Source of the DNA: Selaginella tamariscina | Lineage: Eukaryota; Streptophyta; Lycopodiopsida; Selaginellales; Selaginellaceae | Direction: 5' to 3' | NCBI GenBank assembly: GCA_003024785.1 | Contig: PUQB01000028.1 | Location: 85,112-149,111 of the forward strand | DNA: 64,000 nt | Shown here: positions 35,101 through 48,472 of the stretch, piece by piece | Layout of the letters: the number at the start of each line of letters is the position of its first letter | Numbering within the stretch: position 1 is the first letter of the stretch | Program-made: the position numbers and the translations under genes | The notes under the pieces: generated by a model | The model's database searches: none | What the model saw: only the letters and a program-made list of their open reading frames with translations | Told to the model about the DNA's origin: nothing

Positions 35101-36755
35101 AAACATAGGATTCCAATCCTTATCAGTTAGCGTTTCCATTCTGAGTGTGGTTTTTCTAGTGTCCTCTTTATTAGCTGCAAGCGTGATTTGATTATCTCCG
35201 GAACCCCTCATTTCGATTACATGTTTATGGAACCATTCCATACCCAAAACAAAGTCAAACCCCGTCATATTCAAGACAACTAAGTCTAGCTTAGCCTTCC
35301 AATCTTTGATTTGGACAGGAACTGCCCTTGCTATATTATTAGTTTTGAGAACCTTTGCCAAAATTGATCTTTATTTCACACATCTTTATTACATCCAAAT
35401 TCAATCGACGAGCTAGACTAGTCGATATGAAGTTGTATGTTGCTCCAGTATCGATCATCATTCGGACTCGGTCCCCTATATCCTTCCTGTCAAATATAGC
35501 AAAGGGTCAGTTTTGTCTTGAATAGCGAATAAGGCAGGTTGTGTCTGGCACAACATTACCTCTTCTGACTCATCTTCCGGATCTTCAAGCGTTTCTGGTT
35601 CAGCAACTTCCTCTTCTACCATCGCCTTGAAATGTCCTGATTGTTGTGAGGGTGCCAACACCTTTAGCAAAATGACCAGGCTTGTTACAATTATAACATT
35701 TCAACCCCGCCTGCGGAGCAGACTTTGGAGCCGATCCTTTGGCCTGCTAAGGTGGGGTAACGCTAATGGTTTCCGAAATCCAGTGGGTCTTGATGTGTCC
35801 AAAACTTCGAACTACCGCCAAAGGGACTTGCACTTCGTTTGATGGTGACTGAGTTGGTCTTCCATCAAACCTTCTAAACCCAGACTTTGGAGAAAACCTC
35901 CTTGATTTAGGTTTTGCTTCCTCCCCTTTGTACAAGTCTTCTAACATGCCATAAGCAACCTTTTGAGCTGCCTCTTGACATTCCCGATAGCTTGTTGGCT
36001 TGTACCTTAAGATTTCCCTTCATGTTTTCTCATTCAAGCTAGCCATGAAGCAACTTCGAGCTTCATCATCGCTCATATTTGGCACCAATCGCCGTACACT
36101 TTCGAATCGATAAACGTGGTCCATTGGACTTCCCCGAACACCCTGTTGACAAAGTGCCAGGTCAGCACGCAATCGCAAACCGAGATCATCCGGCAGATAC
36201 TGCTTTTTGATTTCCTTTTCATGTGTTTTTGTTTCATATTCATGTTCACCTTCAACAATTCGCCACCAAGTCTTAGCTTTCCTTTAAGAAACTGCTTGGC
36301 ACATGCAACCTTTTTTGTCTTTCTCACGAAAGAAGCCTTGAAATAGCTTTCCATATCATACAACAGTCATAAAACCTTGTAATCCTTTGAACCCATGAAA
36401 TCGAAGGCTTTACCGGTTTGAATTTACTGGGACCTCCAACACCTACTTCCTTCGAAGAATCTAATTCAAAGGAACCTGACTCTAAGTCATGCTTCTTCTT
36501 TTTCCGTGTATCTGGTTGTGGAACATCTGGCGCTGCAGTATTCGTCAGAATCCGAATGGCAACATTATCGATTCGATCATTCAACCCCATGACATCCCCT
36601 CGAAGTTCGTTTAGGGCATCCATCATTATTTCACGCCAACCAGGTTGTTGTATAACTCTAGGGGGTTGACCTGGATCAGCCTCATCCATCTTCTCATTTT
36701 GAGCCTCTGCGATAGCCCTCTCTACTTCAGGCTCTAGTTGCTTTCTTTTGCTCAT
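32150..36755 (-). pseudogene. gypsy-1 gag-pol with chromodomain, frame-broken
   Basis: Gag starts MSKRKQLEPEVERAIAEAQ (36755). A knuckle CYNCNKPGHFAKG near 35690 lacks the last Cys. Protease has MMIDTGATYNF (about 35460). Reverse transcriptase has [35 protein letters not shown] and MYIDDILVFS (about 34410). RNase H has VECDASDFAIGGVLQQKG (about 34000). Integrase has a zinc-binding HDVPLAGM/CPTCQQVKS region and [13 protein letters not shown] (about 33010). It ends with HVNLLEPFHKD near 32420 and a chromodomain [24 protein letters not shown] (about 32260-32170). The domain order and chromodomain place it in the chromovirus clade. Frame breaks occur in gag, protease, RNase H and integrase. It is better preserved than gypsy-2. 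Confidence 0.88.
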
Positions 36756-37070
36756 CGTATTAAACCCTAGTTTCAACACTCGGAATATTCCCAATATGAA
36801 GTTGGAAACACCCTGCACATGTTGTACACCCACACACATCAATTTGAACCAACATAAGACTTTCGAACATACTTAGAATCTCACGCCGACTCATTGAGCA
36901 AGTGTTCTTCAAAAATTGATAACTCACAGGATCAAACTCTCTGTGCAGAATACAGACATGTTAACCAAAAGCGATAGAGTAGATCAAGAATTTAAAGTTA
37001 TCTTAACACTGAAACACCCTATGACTTAAGGCAGTCCTACTGACCGCAGAGAACTTGCTCTGATACCAAT

Positions 37071-37629
37071 TGCCAGAGTTTTTACCTAGTGCCATAAAGG
37101 CGGCTTGCCAGGTGCCAACCCTAGAATCCCCTCTCTGGAAACCCACGGAATTTGGTAAAGTAACCCGTATTAGGAACCCAACCCTCACTACATATACTCT
37201 ACCTTATTTATGTGACGGAGCCCCCCCCCCCCTGTTTTCCTATATGAGTAAGTGGGATGGCACTGAAATGCTAGCCCTTAGAGAAAAAGAGTTGTCCTAA
37301 CCTAACCTAGGGTATTAGGGCGTGGGGTTAGGGCAACCCTAGGGTTAGGTCAACCCTAGGGGTGTTCCTAACCCTTTTTGACAAGCTATATTTAACGGAA
37401 AACCTATCTTTGTAACGTCAAACCGGGGGAGAGTTTTCTAGAAGGTAAGTACTACTTTCGCCTAGAGTTTCTCAAGGTACCTAATGACAGGCGGTCGGAC
37501 TACCCCTAAACACCTAAGTGCACTAAGCGGGGCTGTTTCTCACTACAACTAGGGTTCATCACACAACTCGATAGGTAACAACAGTCAAACCCCAAAGTAA
37601 AGGGTCGAGTCATAGTAAAAACTATGACA
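37071..37629 (-). repeat. gypsy-1 right (5') LTR, internally deleted
   Basis: Starts TGCCAGAGTTTTTACC and ends AAAACTATGACA on the plus strand. At 37188 the sequence jumps from AACCCAACCCT to CACTACATATAC, omitting about 400 bp present in the left copy. Confidence 0.8.
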
Positions 37630-37631
37630 CA

Positions 37632-37912
37632 AAGGCATTGCCCGAGTCCACGTTCCGCAGAACTAGTGGTTGAGGCCTTGCCCCAACCGCCTTAACCACG
37701 CCAAGCTAGGAATGACACCTATAACTCGGCTAGTTTATGTATCCTGATTCACAAGGTGAGTCTCGTTCGTGGACTTAGTCAGTTAGGGGTTTAAGTTCCT
37801 AAGGGTTGGGTTCATAATATGGGTTACTTTACCAGATTCCATGGGTTTCCAGAGAGGGGATTCCAGGGTTGGCACCTAGGTTGCCTTTGTGGTACCAAGT
37901 AAAACTCTGACA
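37632..37912 (+). repeat. Inverted LTR fragment
   Basis: This is the reverse complement of the first 280 bp of the gypsy LTR, ending AAAACTCTGACA at 37912, and abuts the end of the right LTR. Confidence 0.75.
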
Positions 37913-37976
37913 TAAGGCTTCATCCATTATTCTTGTGGAATGTGATCTCGAGCAATCCTTCCCAAGCTTGCGAGCG

Positions 37977-39658
37977 TGTCATAGTTTTTACTATGACTCA
38001 ACCCTTTACTTTAAAGGTTGACTGTTGTTACCTACTAGATTATATGATAAGCCTTAGGTGTAGAAGAAACATGCCCGCTTAGTGCACTTGGGTATCTAGT
38101 GATGGTCCGGCTAGGTGTCATTAGGTATTTACAAGAAACTCTAGGCAAAGCTAGCACTTCCATCTAGAAAACTTTCCCCGATTTTGACGTCCTAATTAGG
38201 TTTTTTGGTTAGTGCTGATCGACATGTTAAATAGGCTTAGGAACACCCTTAGGGTTGACCTAACCCACCCCACCCCCTTGGGTAGGTTTAGGGGTAGGAG
38301 TTAGGTTAAACATAAACTCATCTAATTTAATTAAGGGGCTAGAATTTTGTGCCAGCCCATTTATACATATATTAAAAGGGGGGGCTCCGTAGTAAGAGAG
38401 TTCTTGAGTTCCTAACAAGAGCTCATTCTTGTACTGGTGCAAACTCTAGCTTGTGTCGTCAAGGCATAACCCTTTGTTGTGCCGCCTCAACTTCCAAACA
38501 ATAGGGGTATGTCCCACCTTCGGGATAGCTTATCCTTAATGTTGATGAATCCATAACTGGAAGGTCTTGTCAAAATGCACGTTTCAAGGAATAGAGGTTG
38601 AGGCATGTTTCTAGCCTCATCCTCCAAGTCAAGCTAGGTGTAGCACTCACAGCTAAGCAAGACACATCCGTGTCCTTGTCCAATTGTGGGTGTGGGATCT
38701 TGGTTGACATGTTCTCATTACCTAGTTCCTGGGTTCACTAAGGGGTTCTAGAGTTAACACTTAAGAGCCACGTTTGTGGTACTTGGTGTAACTCTTGAAT
38801 CTAAGGGGCTATGGCATGATAGCCTACATCATGGGAGACAATGTAACATGAAGATGTAACACTAGGCTAGACGACTCATGGTACAATGCTCGAGGCACGC
38901 CCTTTGGGGTTGTGTCATGGGGTTGTCGCCAAAGGGTTGGATACTCTAGCAAACAGGCATGCTTGTGCTCGCACTAGGGTGCTAAGCCTTGGGCATCCAC
39001 TCAAGGGAGGTTAGGTCTCGTAACTAGGTGTGCTTTGGCACACTTGGCTAGGGGTGTTTTCTCTTGGAATCCAGGGGTTAAACAACTTAAGCTTGTTAGC
39101 AGGAGCCCTTTCATGAGGCACTCACAAAGTCATGTACTTAGGGTTATTTAAACCTAGCCTTAGGGAGTTTACTTAGCAAAACACTCGTGTTTGCCTACGG
39201 TGCACACTTGTGTTCTCACGAAGTACTAGTCTTAGGTCTAGGGTATGGCTTGGCCACTCAAACCCTTAGGGGTTAGTCATGATTCAGGGTACCCCTTGTC
39301 GCCCTAAAGGGGTTGTACTTCCGAATGAGGGTGATTTCTTAAGGGGTAAGTGACGATGCCTTAGCTCTGTCATGGGGTATGTGGAGACACATCTCCTTTG
39401 TAGGGTTAGGGCACGAGCTTGTTTAGGTCTATTGAGATAGGATCCTAAAGTCTAATCGGGCTATCCTCTAGGGTTCGGGAATAGTCATTCTAGGGGACTT
39501 AGGGTGGGACTTTGAGTCTTCTGCCTATTTAGGCATTTGAGTTAGATTCTTGGGGTCACCTTGGAAGACTTAGCGTTGCTCACAAGGTGATGATGTCGGA
39601 TGGCCACTTGGCAGCCGCGTGTTGCCACGTGTTAACCCTTCGGGTTAAAACTCTGACA
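37977..39658 (-). mobile_element. Second solo LTR of the long-LTR family
   Basis: A 1682 bp reverse-oriented relative of the solo LTR at 18261-19971, starting TGTCATAGTTTTTACTATG and ending GTTAAAACTCTGACA on the plus strand. Target duplication GAGCG is exact (37972-37976 and 39659-39663). It lies inside the gypsy-2 left LTR, whose sequence continues on both sides (GCTTGCGAG then CGGGTTAATAGACC). Confidence 0.9.
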
Positions 39659-40969
39659 GAGCGGGTTAATAGACCAAAGAATTGACTAACTCCTACGTGA
39701 CGTACCCCTGTCATAAAAGTGAAATCCTACCAACGATAAGGGTAGGCTAACCCAAAGGTGGGACATATCCTGTCGTGTGAAAGTTAGGGTGGCATAACGG
39801 AGAGTTTTTCTTAATGACACAAGCTTAGCTTGCATCAGTACGAAAATAACGGGCTCTCTTTTCAACCCAGGAACTCTCACTGCATACTTTACCTTATTTA
39901 TGTGACAAAGCCCTCCCCCCTTTGTTTTCCTATTTGAGTAAGTGGATTGGCATGGAATGCTAGCCCTTAATGAAAAATGAGAAGACCTAACTTAACCCTA
40001 ACCCCATGGGGGGGTATTAGGAACTCTTTTTTACAAGCTATACTCTTGAGGAAACCTAACTTGGAACGTCAAACTGGAAGAGAATTTTTTAAATGAAAGT
40101 GCTAGCTTTGCCTAAAGTTTCTTGCAAATACCTAACAACACTCAGCCGGACTATCACTAGATACCCAAGTGCACTATGCAGGCCTGTTTCTTCTACACCT
40201 AGGGTTCATCAACATAACTCGGTAAATAACAATAGTCAACCTTCAAAGCACCGGAAAATGTACCCCTAATTTTTATCATTTTTAGGGTAAAAACATCTCT
40301 AGAAAACAAGCCTTTGTTTTTGTAAAAAACAGTTAACATACTAGGGGTCGAACATTGTTTTGTTGTTTTACATAGTTAATATACCTTGTAATATTATTTT
40401 GTTTTTACCCTTGTTTTTACCTTTGTTTTATAGTTATAATTTTTGTTTGTTTTCTATATAATTTATTTTATTTAATTTTAAGTTTATTTATTGATTTTAA
40501 TTGTACTTAATAAAAACTCTTTAACTTTCATTAATTAAATTAAAAACAAAAACATTAAATCTCTTTTTTTTCACTTGCGTGAGGTTCTGCATCAACAAGG
40601 CCTTTGCAAGAAAAGAAACTAATGTCCAATTATACTGTGTGTGTATAACTAGATAGATAGATATGCTATTATAATATTATTGCAGTAAGCACAGGCCTAT
40701 ATGTATATTGTCAATCCTGATTATATGAATGCATACACATCTAGAATATATGTATGTACACTATATAGGAAATATATAATAGGACTTGGCTGAAAGCTAT
40801 CGTTCTTTTAAGCTACATGTCTTGTGTTCTTCTCTTGTGTGTGTGTGTGTGTGAACCCCACACACACAGATAACACTCAAGCTGTATTATATATATTAAA
40901 CATTATACAAGGTGCTTATTTAAGATGCTTACCAATATGCCACATTGTATGAGAAAAGGTAGAAATTCT

Positions 40970-41710
40970 TCAACTTGAAACTCTTATAGGCTTCTTTTTC
41001 ATTGACATCATCTGTTGTTTGAACTCGACGTTGCGAACTTCGAGTGGATCAGGTCGAGGCTCATCAAGAACAGCATACTTATCAACGATCTCCATAATCT
41101 CGGGCTTCCAAATGCTCCCCTTTTCCAGAAGTCGCCCCAACACTTCACAAATTGACGGTTGCGTTTTAGATACTACAAAACCATGTTTGGTTTTGTAGTA
41201 TCTATATGCATTTTGTTTAGCAAACTTACACGTAATATATGTGTACATGGATAACTATTATACACTACAGTGTCTATCTAGGTGTGCAAATGAAACATTG
41301 GAAAATATTTGTGTACTTATGTAAGGTTACCTCTAGTGTTGTCGAGTAGCAGTTCTCTATCACCTTCTGAGCTTCCACATCTACCTCCTGGAAAAGTAAG
41401 AACCCGGCTTAATTTTCCACTTTATAAATAAACACTGAATTTCCTTTGCATACAAGAATAGACAGCTATTTAAACGTTTTGTAATATGTACATTGTGGGT
41501 GTTATCTATCATCATTTAGATAATGAATATGTATGTAAAATAAACTGGACAACTTTACCCATATTGTTTATATGTATATTAACAGCTGTTGGTCCATATA
41601 ATTCTTTCTTGTCCGAATGGCCAGCTCGACAAAACTACGAGCTGCCTTTCTAGCAATGTTCACATTGTTGGAGAAAACAGTGCTGAGCTGTAAACAGAAT
41701 ATATGTTGAA
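40970..41710 (-). pseudogene. Captured exons resembling an FtsH-type protease C-terminus
   Basis: Three candidate minus-strand exons with intact splice signals: about 41693-41610 (LSTVFSNNVNIARKAARSF, VELAIRTRK), 41393-41330 (QEVDVEAQKVIENCYSTTLE) and 41210-40973 (SICEVLGRLLEKGSIWKPEI, MEIVDKYAVLDEPRPDP). The order of a short helix, a VDxE-AQKVIENCY helix and a LLEKGxIxxxEIxEI helix resembles the C-terminal end of M41/FtsH-like proteins, including inactive plant FTSHI forms. This is weak, visual similarity; catalytic zinc ligands are not in the fragment. The introns are kept, which indicates DNA-level capture rather than retroposition. Confidence 0.4.
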
Positions 41711-41782
41711 GTACATATGAATACATGAATAAACCTGGTTTTTGTCTTCAGTGTTAGTTTGCACACATCTTGCATATGACAA

Positions 41783-42387
41783 TGTTAGGATCATAGTTAG
41801 ACATTGATAAAATTTCTTGTTATTTCATGGGCAATATAATGGGAAAATATCAAAAACAATATATATATTGTGGAAAACCGAGACTGGAAAGGATATATGG
41901 AGTACGAGTTACTAAAGCCATACCGCAATACGGGTCAACATCGCAATACGATACAGCGGAGTACGTCATGTTTGGATAAGGATAAGAAGGAGTTACAGCA
42001 TCTGAATGGATAAGGCTGAGGGGCAGTTGTGATAACTGCTAGTACGGGACCTAGAATACAGGTATAGTAGACCAGATTAGGACTAGAAGAGTGTCCGAGT
42101 ATACTGTTATTCTGTACCATGTGCTGTGCACGGACATAATATAAGTTTCCTTTCTCTCTCAATACATCTCTCTTACTCGTATTTCTGTTATGTAGTATAC
42201 TGATCTTCTTTCCAGTACTGTGACGGGATCCATAGTACTGCTGCCTACTATCACCTTGCCATCCTTACCCTTTTCCCAACCTTCTGATGTCTGATCTCTC
42301 CTCTATTTTATTCCGGCAAACTCTTAATACGGGTTTGTCGTAGGCAATCTTACCTATGTGCGATGGGTAGGATTTTACGGTTTAACA
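41783..42387 (+). repeat. gypsy-3 5' LTR
   Basis: 605 bp, TG...CA ends, differing from the 3' copy by scattered substitutions and 1-2 base indels (for example TCGCAATACG against TTGCAATACA). Confidence 0.92.
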
Positions 42388-42719
42388 TATGGCGACCACG
42401 GAGGGATGGTCGTGTTAGTAGGTAACTGATAATGTGTTTGTAGATTATTAGGATGGGTAGGCCGATACCCAAAGGAGTTGGGACGGAGGAAAAGATTGAG
42501 GTTAGGCGAGAGTCCTCAAACGATTGTGTGGCTATTGCGGAAATGGAAGACAGTGCACCGAAGACTGCATGAGGATGGACCTGCAGCATATAGTAGTAAG
42601 TGAATGGAATGATTATCGACGTATTATTGCAAATGCCAAAGATATGAAGAAATTAAGCAGAGACATCAAAGAGAGCGCGAGGAGTGGTTTTTACGGTGAC
42701 AGCAGTAATAAAGACACGG

Positions 42720-44078
42720 AAGAGGATTGAAGAGCGTGGAACAGAGAAAAAAGGAACAAGTCGAAGCTCGAGGACAGGAGCAACAAACGACGAAGTACGA
42801 CGAGGTTACAGAAGAAAAGGATACTAATCAGGGGAGTGAAGATCACGAGCCACGAATATCAATGAGAGGAACTGGGAACTATTGTCAGTGGAAGTACCGG
42901 ACGAGATGGAACATTAACAATTACGGGGAAGGTTTAATACTTTTTTAGGTCTTGAGAATGAGGATACGAATCGGCATATTCAACAGTTTGAGAAAGCGTG
43001 TGAAGCTAACGAAATCAAGGATGATGATGAGAAACTACGAATATTTCCATTTACGTTGAAGGGAGATGCTAGTGATTGGTATTACGAAAATGCTAACACA
43101 ATCGATAAGTACAACGTTACTTGCATTATTCAGGAATTATTATGTACGAAAATATCGGAAGCGAGACCCGACAATGCAATTGCAGGAAATACGGCAGGGA
43201 CCTACTGAGGCAGTGGAAGATTACACTCAAAGAATTCGGAGATTATATCACCGTTGTGAGGTCGGAGATGTCAGTGATAAATTGGCAAAGAAATGGTATA
43301 TGAACGGACTACGGGACAATTTACAACTTCAAGTACGACTAATCAAATCGCCTGATTTAGGTGAAGCAATTAAGAAGCAACAACTTGAAGTGTTGAACCT
43401 CCAGATACATAGATGAGGATGAATGAGAAACAAGAAGACAATACCGGAAGGAGAGTGAAATACGGTCAAGAACTAAAACAATATTTGTACAACATGCAAA
43501 AATGAAGGGCATAATGCTTCTGAATGTAAAATACCCAAGTGTCCAGATGTGTTGGAGGAATAGGCCATGAAGCAAGACATGTCGGAACAGGGACGTACTG
43601 ACAATTTTCCACCACCACCTAATGGAACAATAATGGAATGCTAACTCATACATTATCCACAACACAAAATGCTAATTCATACGACTATCCACAAAATCGT
43701 ATAATGGGGAACGCAGAAATGGCAATGGAAGGAAGATTTCCCCGTGAATCCGGAGCATTCTACCGGCAAGGTAATAATACGAGGTACCACGTAGAGGACA
43801 GCTTTGTTACCAGCCTCAGCACAGTCAGGACCACGTTATTACCACCAATACCACCTCCACCAGCATTACGAGGTCAGAATCCTAATGTGACATGTTTTAG
43901 ATGTGGAGAAAAAGGACATTATTCTACTGAATGTAATAGACTCAACAATATTCGCTGTTACACATGTGGTGAGATGGGACATTATTCACCAGAATGTCCA
44001 CAACGCGAATTCAATACCGGAACATCTTCCACTGAACCAGCAACACGGAGAATTAAGTTCAACAAGAGAATGATCTAG
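42720..44078 (+). pseudogene. gypsy-3 gag, frame-broken
   Basis: The retrotransposon Gag domain is around 42960-43420 (FRNYYVRKYRKRDP, VEDYTQRIRRLYHRCEVGD). Zinc knuckles follow: TTCKNEGHNASECK (about 43490), CFRCGEKGHYSTEC (about 43895) and CYTCGEMGHYSPEC (about 43955). Gag packages the genomic RNA. At least two frame breaks lie between the Gag domain and the knuckles. Three knuckles in a row are more than the single one of gypsy-1. Confidence 0.8.
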
Positions 44079-44559
44079 TAGATGACCATCACAAACAAAA
44101 TTACGAGTGCAAATGGGAGCAAGATGCAGAACTACCCTCAACTGAGACGTATGCGGTAACATGCCAAGCGAGTACGGATGGAACCAAGTAAAGAGGAACC
44201 AATATAAGAATTGGGAGAAAGAAAAGCTACAGTACAGCGAGTAACTGATCAAATTCAGAAAATACAACAAGGGAAAATCAAGACTCTATGACTAATGAAA
44301 TGAGCATGCATTCACAGCAATCCACATCAACAGTACCACTTGGAGATCGTATTGTTGCTGTGATTTTGCAACAACCTGTCAGTTAACTATAAGGGAGTTA
44401 CTGACATTAGCACATTTTTGAACGCAGATAACAAATGCTTTGGACATGAGTAATATTCAAAGCAATACAAGTCAAGTAGGAGTGAATAAAACGAAGTTCT
44501 TATAGACGAGAAGGACTGGGATGAGAGGTACCAATGATTACAACTCGGATTGGCAAAAA

Positions 44560-47500
44560 CAATATTCAGAATATACCTATTGATGGAGGTTCATGAGTGA
44601 ACATAATTGAAGAGCAATTTGCAAACAATTGGGTCTTGGGCCTATTGAAAATGCGCCTTTCTTGGTACGGATGGCTGATCAGAGGAAAGTAAGACCCATT
44701 GGTATAATCAGATCTATATGTATGGAAATTGCAGGAATCAAGTTTAAGGTATCTTTGGTCGTACTACGTATCGAGCAGACCAGTAAACCATACCAAATAT
44801 TGCTAGGAAGACCATGGTTAAGAGATGCAAAAGTACGACATAATTGGGAGCACACAAATGGTACTCTATAAGAGTGGACAAGAAGCAGTTGTTCGAACAC
44901 AACAGAAAAAGCCAATCGGACAACCACTCGACCATTACAAATGGAGGATTTTGACTGGCATTACGGCTTGAACAAGGAAGAAGAAAAACTCCTATTCGAA
45001 AGTAATCCAACCTCATAGAGATAGCACAAGCGGATTTATACCAGATGACGCCGGAAGAAGAAAACTCAGAAAAGGCAGCTACTAGTGATCAACAACAACA
45101 ACATATGGATACTCTCGGACTAACGGATAAGTTTAAACAACCTTTGCAACAACAGTTACAATTCGAGACATAGCACGAATAGAGAATACGACTCAACAAA
45201 AATGGAGATTACTACGAATGAAAGACTGAAGAAGTTAAATTAAAACAAGTGAATATGGACCACGAAAAAGTACGAATAGCAGTTGATCTCGAGCCAGGAA
45301 TACCGAAGACAGCTTGATAGCAGTACTACGTCAAAATGCAGATGTTTTTGCATGGAGCTACGAAGATTCCAACAATTTGTACTCATAAGATAGAACTATT
45401 ACCACATGCAGTCCAGGAAACAGCAAGCATACCGAATGAATCCAACATTTTTAGCGAAAGTTAGAAAGAAGTGGACAAGTTATTACAGGCGGATTCATAT
45501 ATCCAATTGAAAACCCGCAATGGTTATCACCAATCGTAGTCCCAAAGAAGAATGGCAAATTACGTATTTGCGTCAATTATAAGAAGTTGAATGATGTAAC
45601 GAAGCGGGATACGTACCCAATACCATTCACCGAAGAATTGTTAGATACAGTAGCAGGACACGAAATGTACTCTTTTCTGGATGGATTTTCAGGATATAAC
45701 CAAGTTCAAGTAGATCCTGAGGATCAACCGAAAACGGCATTCATTAGTCCTTGGGGTACATATGCGTATCGCGTTATGCCTTTTGGGCTATGTAATGCAC
45801 CATTTACTTTCAACGTTTGGTTAGTGAAACATTCCGGGATTATTTGACCACGTTTATGAAAGTTTTCTTGGATGATTTTAGCATTTATGGAGCACAAGAT
45901 ATACACCTGGACTATTTAACGAAGTGTTTTGGGAAATGCCGATTGAACAATATAGCTCTTAATCGAGAAGTGCTTGTTTTTGTGAGATCAGGAATTTTGC
46001 TTGGGCATATTATATGCAAGGATGGAATAATGGTGGATCAAGATAAAATCAAAGTCATATAAACAATGCAACCTCTAAAGATAAGCAGTACGACGGCTTC
46101 TAGGGAAATGGGATATCATCGAAGATTTATCAAAAACTACGCAGCAATAGCGAAGCCATTAACTATGCTTTTGAGGAAAACGCAACCATTCAAATGGGAT
46201 GCGCAATGCGAACAGAGTTTCAATATGTTAAAGCAGGCATTAATGAAGGCTCCTATTTTAGCGAGTCCAAATTGGCAACAGGAGTTTCATGTACAAGTGG
46301 ATGCATCGTCATACGCTATTGGATGCATATTAACACAAACCCAGGAAGACGGAAAAGATCGACCATTATATTAGTGAGTCTACGGTTAGCACCTGCAGAA
46401 GAAAATTACACGACTACGGAAAAGGAGGCACTAGGAATGGTTTATGCAGCAAAGAAATTTCGGCATTATCTGCTAGCAAACAAAGTCAAGTTCATTGTCG
46501 ATCGTCAAGCTTTGACACATTTGTTAAGCAAGACTAAGCTCGAAGGAAGATTAGTACGTTGGTTTTTATTATTGCAGGAGTTTGACTTTCAAATTATTCA
46601 CAAACCAGGCAAATTACACCAACAAGCAGATTTCTAAGTCGTATTACGAATGAAGAAGAAGGTGTTGGAGTGAATGATGAACTACCAGATGCTAACTTAT
46701 TTCAGATACAACAAGAGCAACAATCAAAACATGGAAATCACAAATATCTTCAAGATATTGAATATTTTTAACTACTGGAACAATACCGATAAGTACGCAA
46801 CAACGCAACAATGCAAACAACTCGTATTACGATGTAAGCCATACTGCATGGTGTCAGGTATATATATAAGAAGGGCAAAGATGAAGTTTTAAGGAGATGT
46901 GTGCCAATGGAAGAAGTGCAGACCGTATTACGGGAAGCTCATTCAGGAGAACATGGTGGACATTTTGCAGAACGTTAACAACGAAAAATATTACAGTCTG
47001 GATTATGGTGGCCATGTTATTCAAGGATGCTATCGAATATTGTCAAAAATGTTTGAAGTGTAACGAACATCAACCAGCTCCACACCATTAAGTTCAACCA
47101 TTACATCAACGGAACCATTAGCTCCATTTATGAAATGGAAATGGATTTTATGGGACCAATCAATCCTAAAAGCAGCAAGAGGAATCAGTATATATTGGTA
47201 CTTACGGATTATGTTACTAAATGGGCAGAAGCTATCGCATTACGAGATTGCCGCGCAATACATGTAGCTAAGTTTATTACGAGAATATCGTAGTACGATT
47301 TGGCGCTCCAATGGAACTTATCAGTGACCAAGGAACTCATTTCGTCAATAACGTCATCAAAGTACTCTGCAATGAATATTTAGTAAAGCATTACACCTCT
47401 ACTGCGTATTATCACAAGGAAATGAACAAGCAGAGGCTACTAACAAAATATGAAGACCGTACTAACCAAGATAGTAAACACCAATCGCAAGAATTGGGAT

Positions 47501-47815
47501 GAAAAACTTCCATCTGCATTATGGGCATATCGTACTACATATAAAGTAGCAACAAAGTTTACTCCATTTCAACTTACATATGGATTAGATGCTATTACGC
47601 CTATAGAGTATATTATACCATCATTGCGAATATCACTCGAATACGGCATAGGGGAAATAGAGCAAGTTAAACAACGACTACTACAACTCAAAAAACTTAA
47701 TGAGAAACGACAGCAAGCAATTTTTAATATACAAGCAATACAAACACGTATTAAGGCATGGCACGATCGATTACAACGAGTACAACGACGACCCATATTC
47801 TGAGTCGAGAAATGG
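44560..47815 (+). pseudogene. gypsy-3 pol, frame-broken
   Basis: A retropepsin-like region is near 44575-44870 (IDGGS, with PYQILLGRPWLRDAK). Reverse transcriptase has WLSPIVVPKKNGKLRICVNY (about 45525), MYSFLDGFSGYNQV, YRVMPFGLCNAP and KVFLDDFSIYG (about 45860); the DDFSIYG form is typical of the Athila/Tat branch. RNase H has VQVDASSYAIGCILTQ (about 46295) and a second motif LVRWFLLLQEFDFQI. Integrase has a zinc-binding C-x2-C near 47045 and a core ELISDQGTHFVNNVIK (about 47313), ending TPFQLTYGLDAITPIEY. No chromodomain is visible. Frameshifts and stops are spread throughout. Confidence 0.88.
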
Positions 47816-48472
47816 TATGGCATTATCAAGGGAATCTTTGACCTATTGGTCATAAATTCAAGTCCAAATGGCATGGACCATATATAATTACCGACATACG
47901 AGATAATAACACTATCACTTTGATGGACGCTACAACACAGGTTTTACTTACAATAAATACGAATCGCATATGGAAATATACATCTAACAAGCCAGAGGAA
48001 GATCTCGACAATGATCTGGAGTACGAACGGCACGATACGATGGACCCAGAAACATCTGCACTAAATAGTGACTTGGAATACGATCAAAACCGTAAGTCGA
48101 AGCAAGACATGGAAAAACATGTGGCCACCTAGCGAGTGGACGTCAGCAGAATCTTCTTGAAACATCGACAGGATTACTCACACGAGCGAATGACAAAATC
48201 CAAGAAATTGGCAAGTCCGAGGAATGCAAAATCCAATGATGAGATATTCCCCCAAATCTATCGAAAACCAAGGAATTCACACACCCAACCAATCTAATAT
48301 CGACACATGGACAGCTGCGCAGAAACTAACAGAAATAAATTCTATGAGTATAAGATAGGGGCACTCCTCCGCCACTAGCACACCTTAGGGTTTTTGAATT
48401 CTTCTTTAGTTTCTTCCTCCTTCCCATCTTCAAGTCTTTTCATATTTTTCTTCCTTTATTTCACAGGCGCAT

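Larger units (their letters stand above)
30073..37912 (-). mobile_element. Chromovirus gypsy-1 block with inverted LTR pieces
   Basis: A Ty3/gypsy element on the minus strand: left LTR about 30831-31740, internal region 31741-37070, right LTR 37071-37629. The polypurine tract AAAGGCGGGGAG lies just inside the left LTR and the primer site TGGTATCAGAGC just inside the right LTR (37057-37069). LTR pieces in the opposite orientation lie outside both ends (30073-30830 and 37632-37912), suggesting insertion into or recombination with a related reverse LTR. The right LTR lacks about 400 bp of its middle after 37188. Confidence 0.75.
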
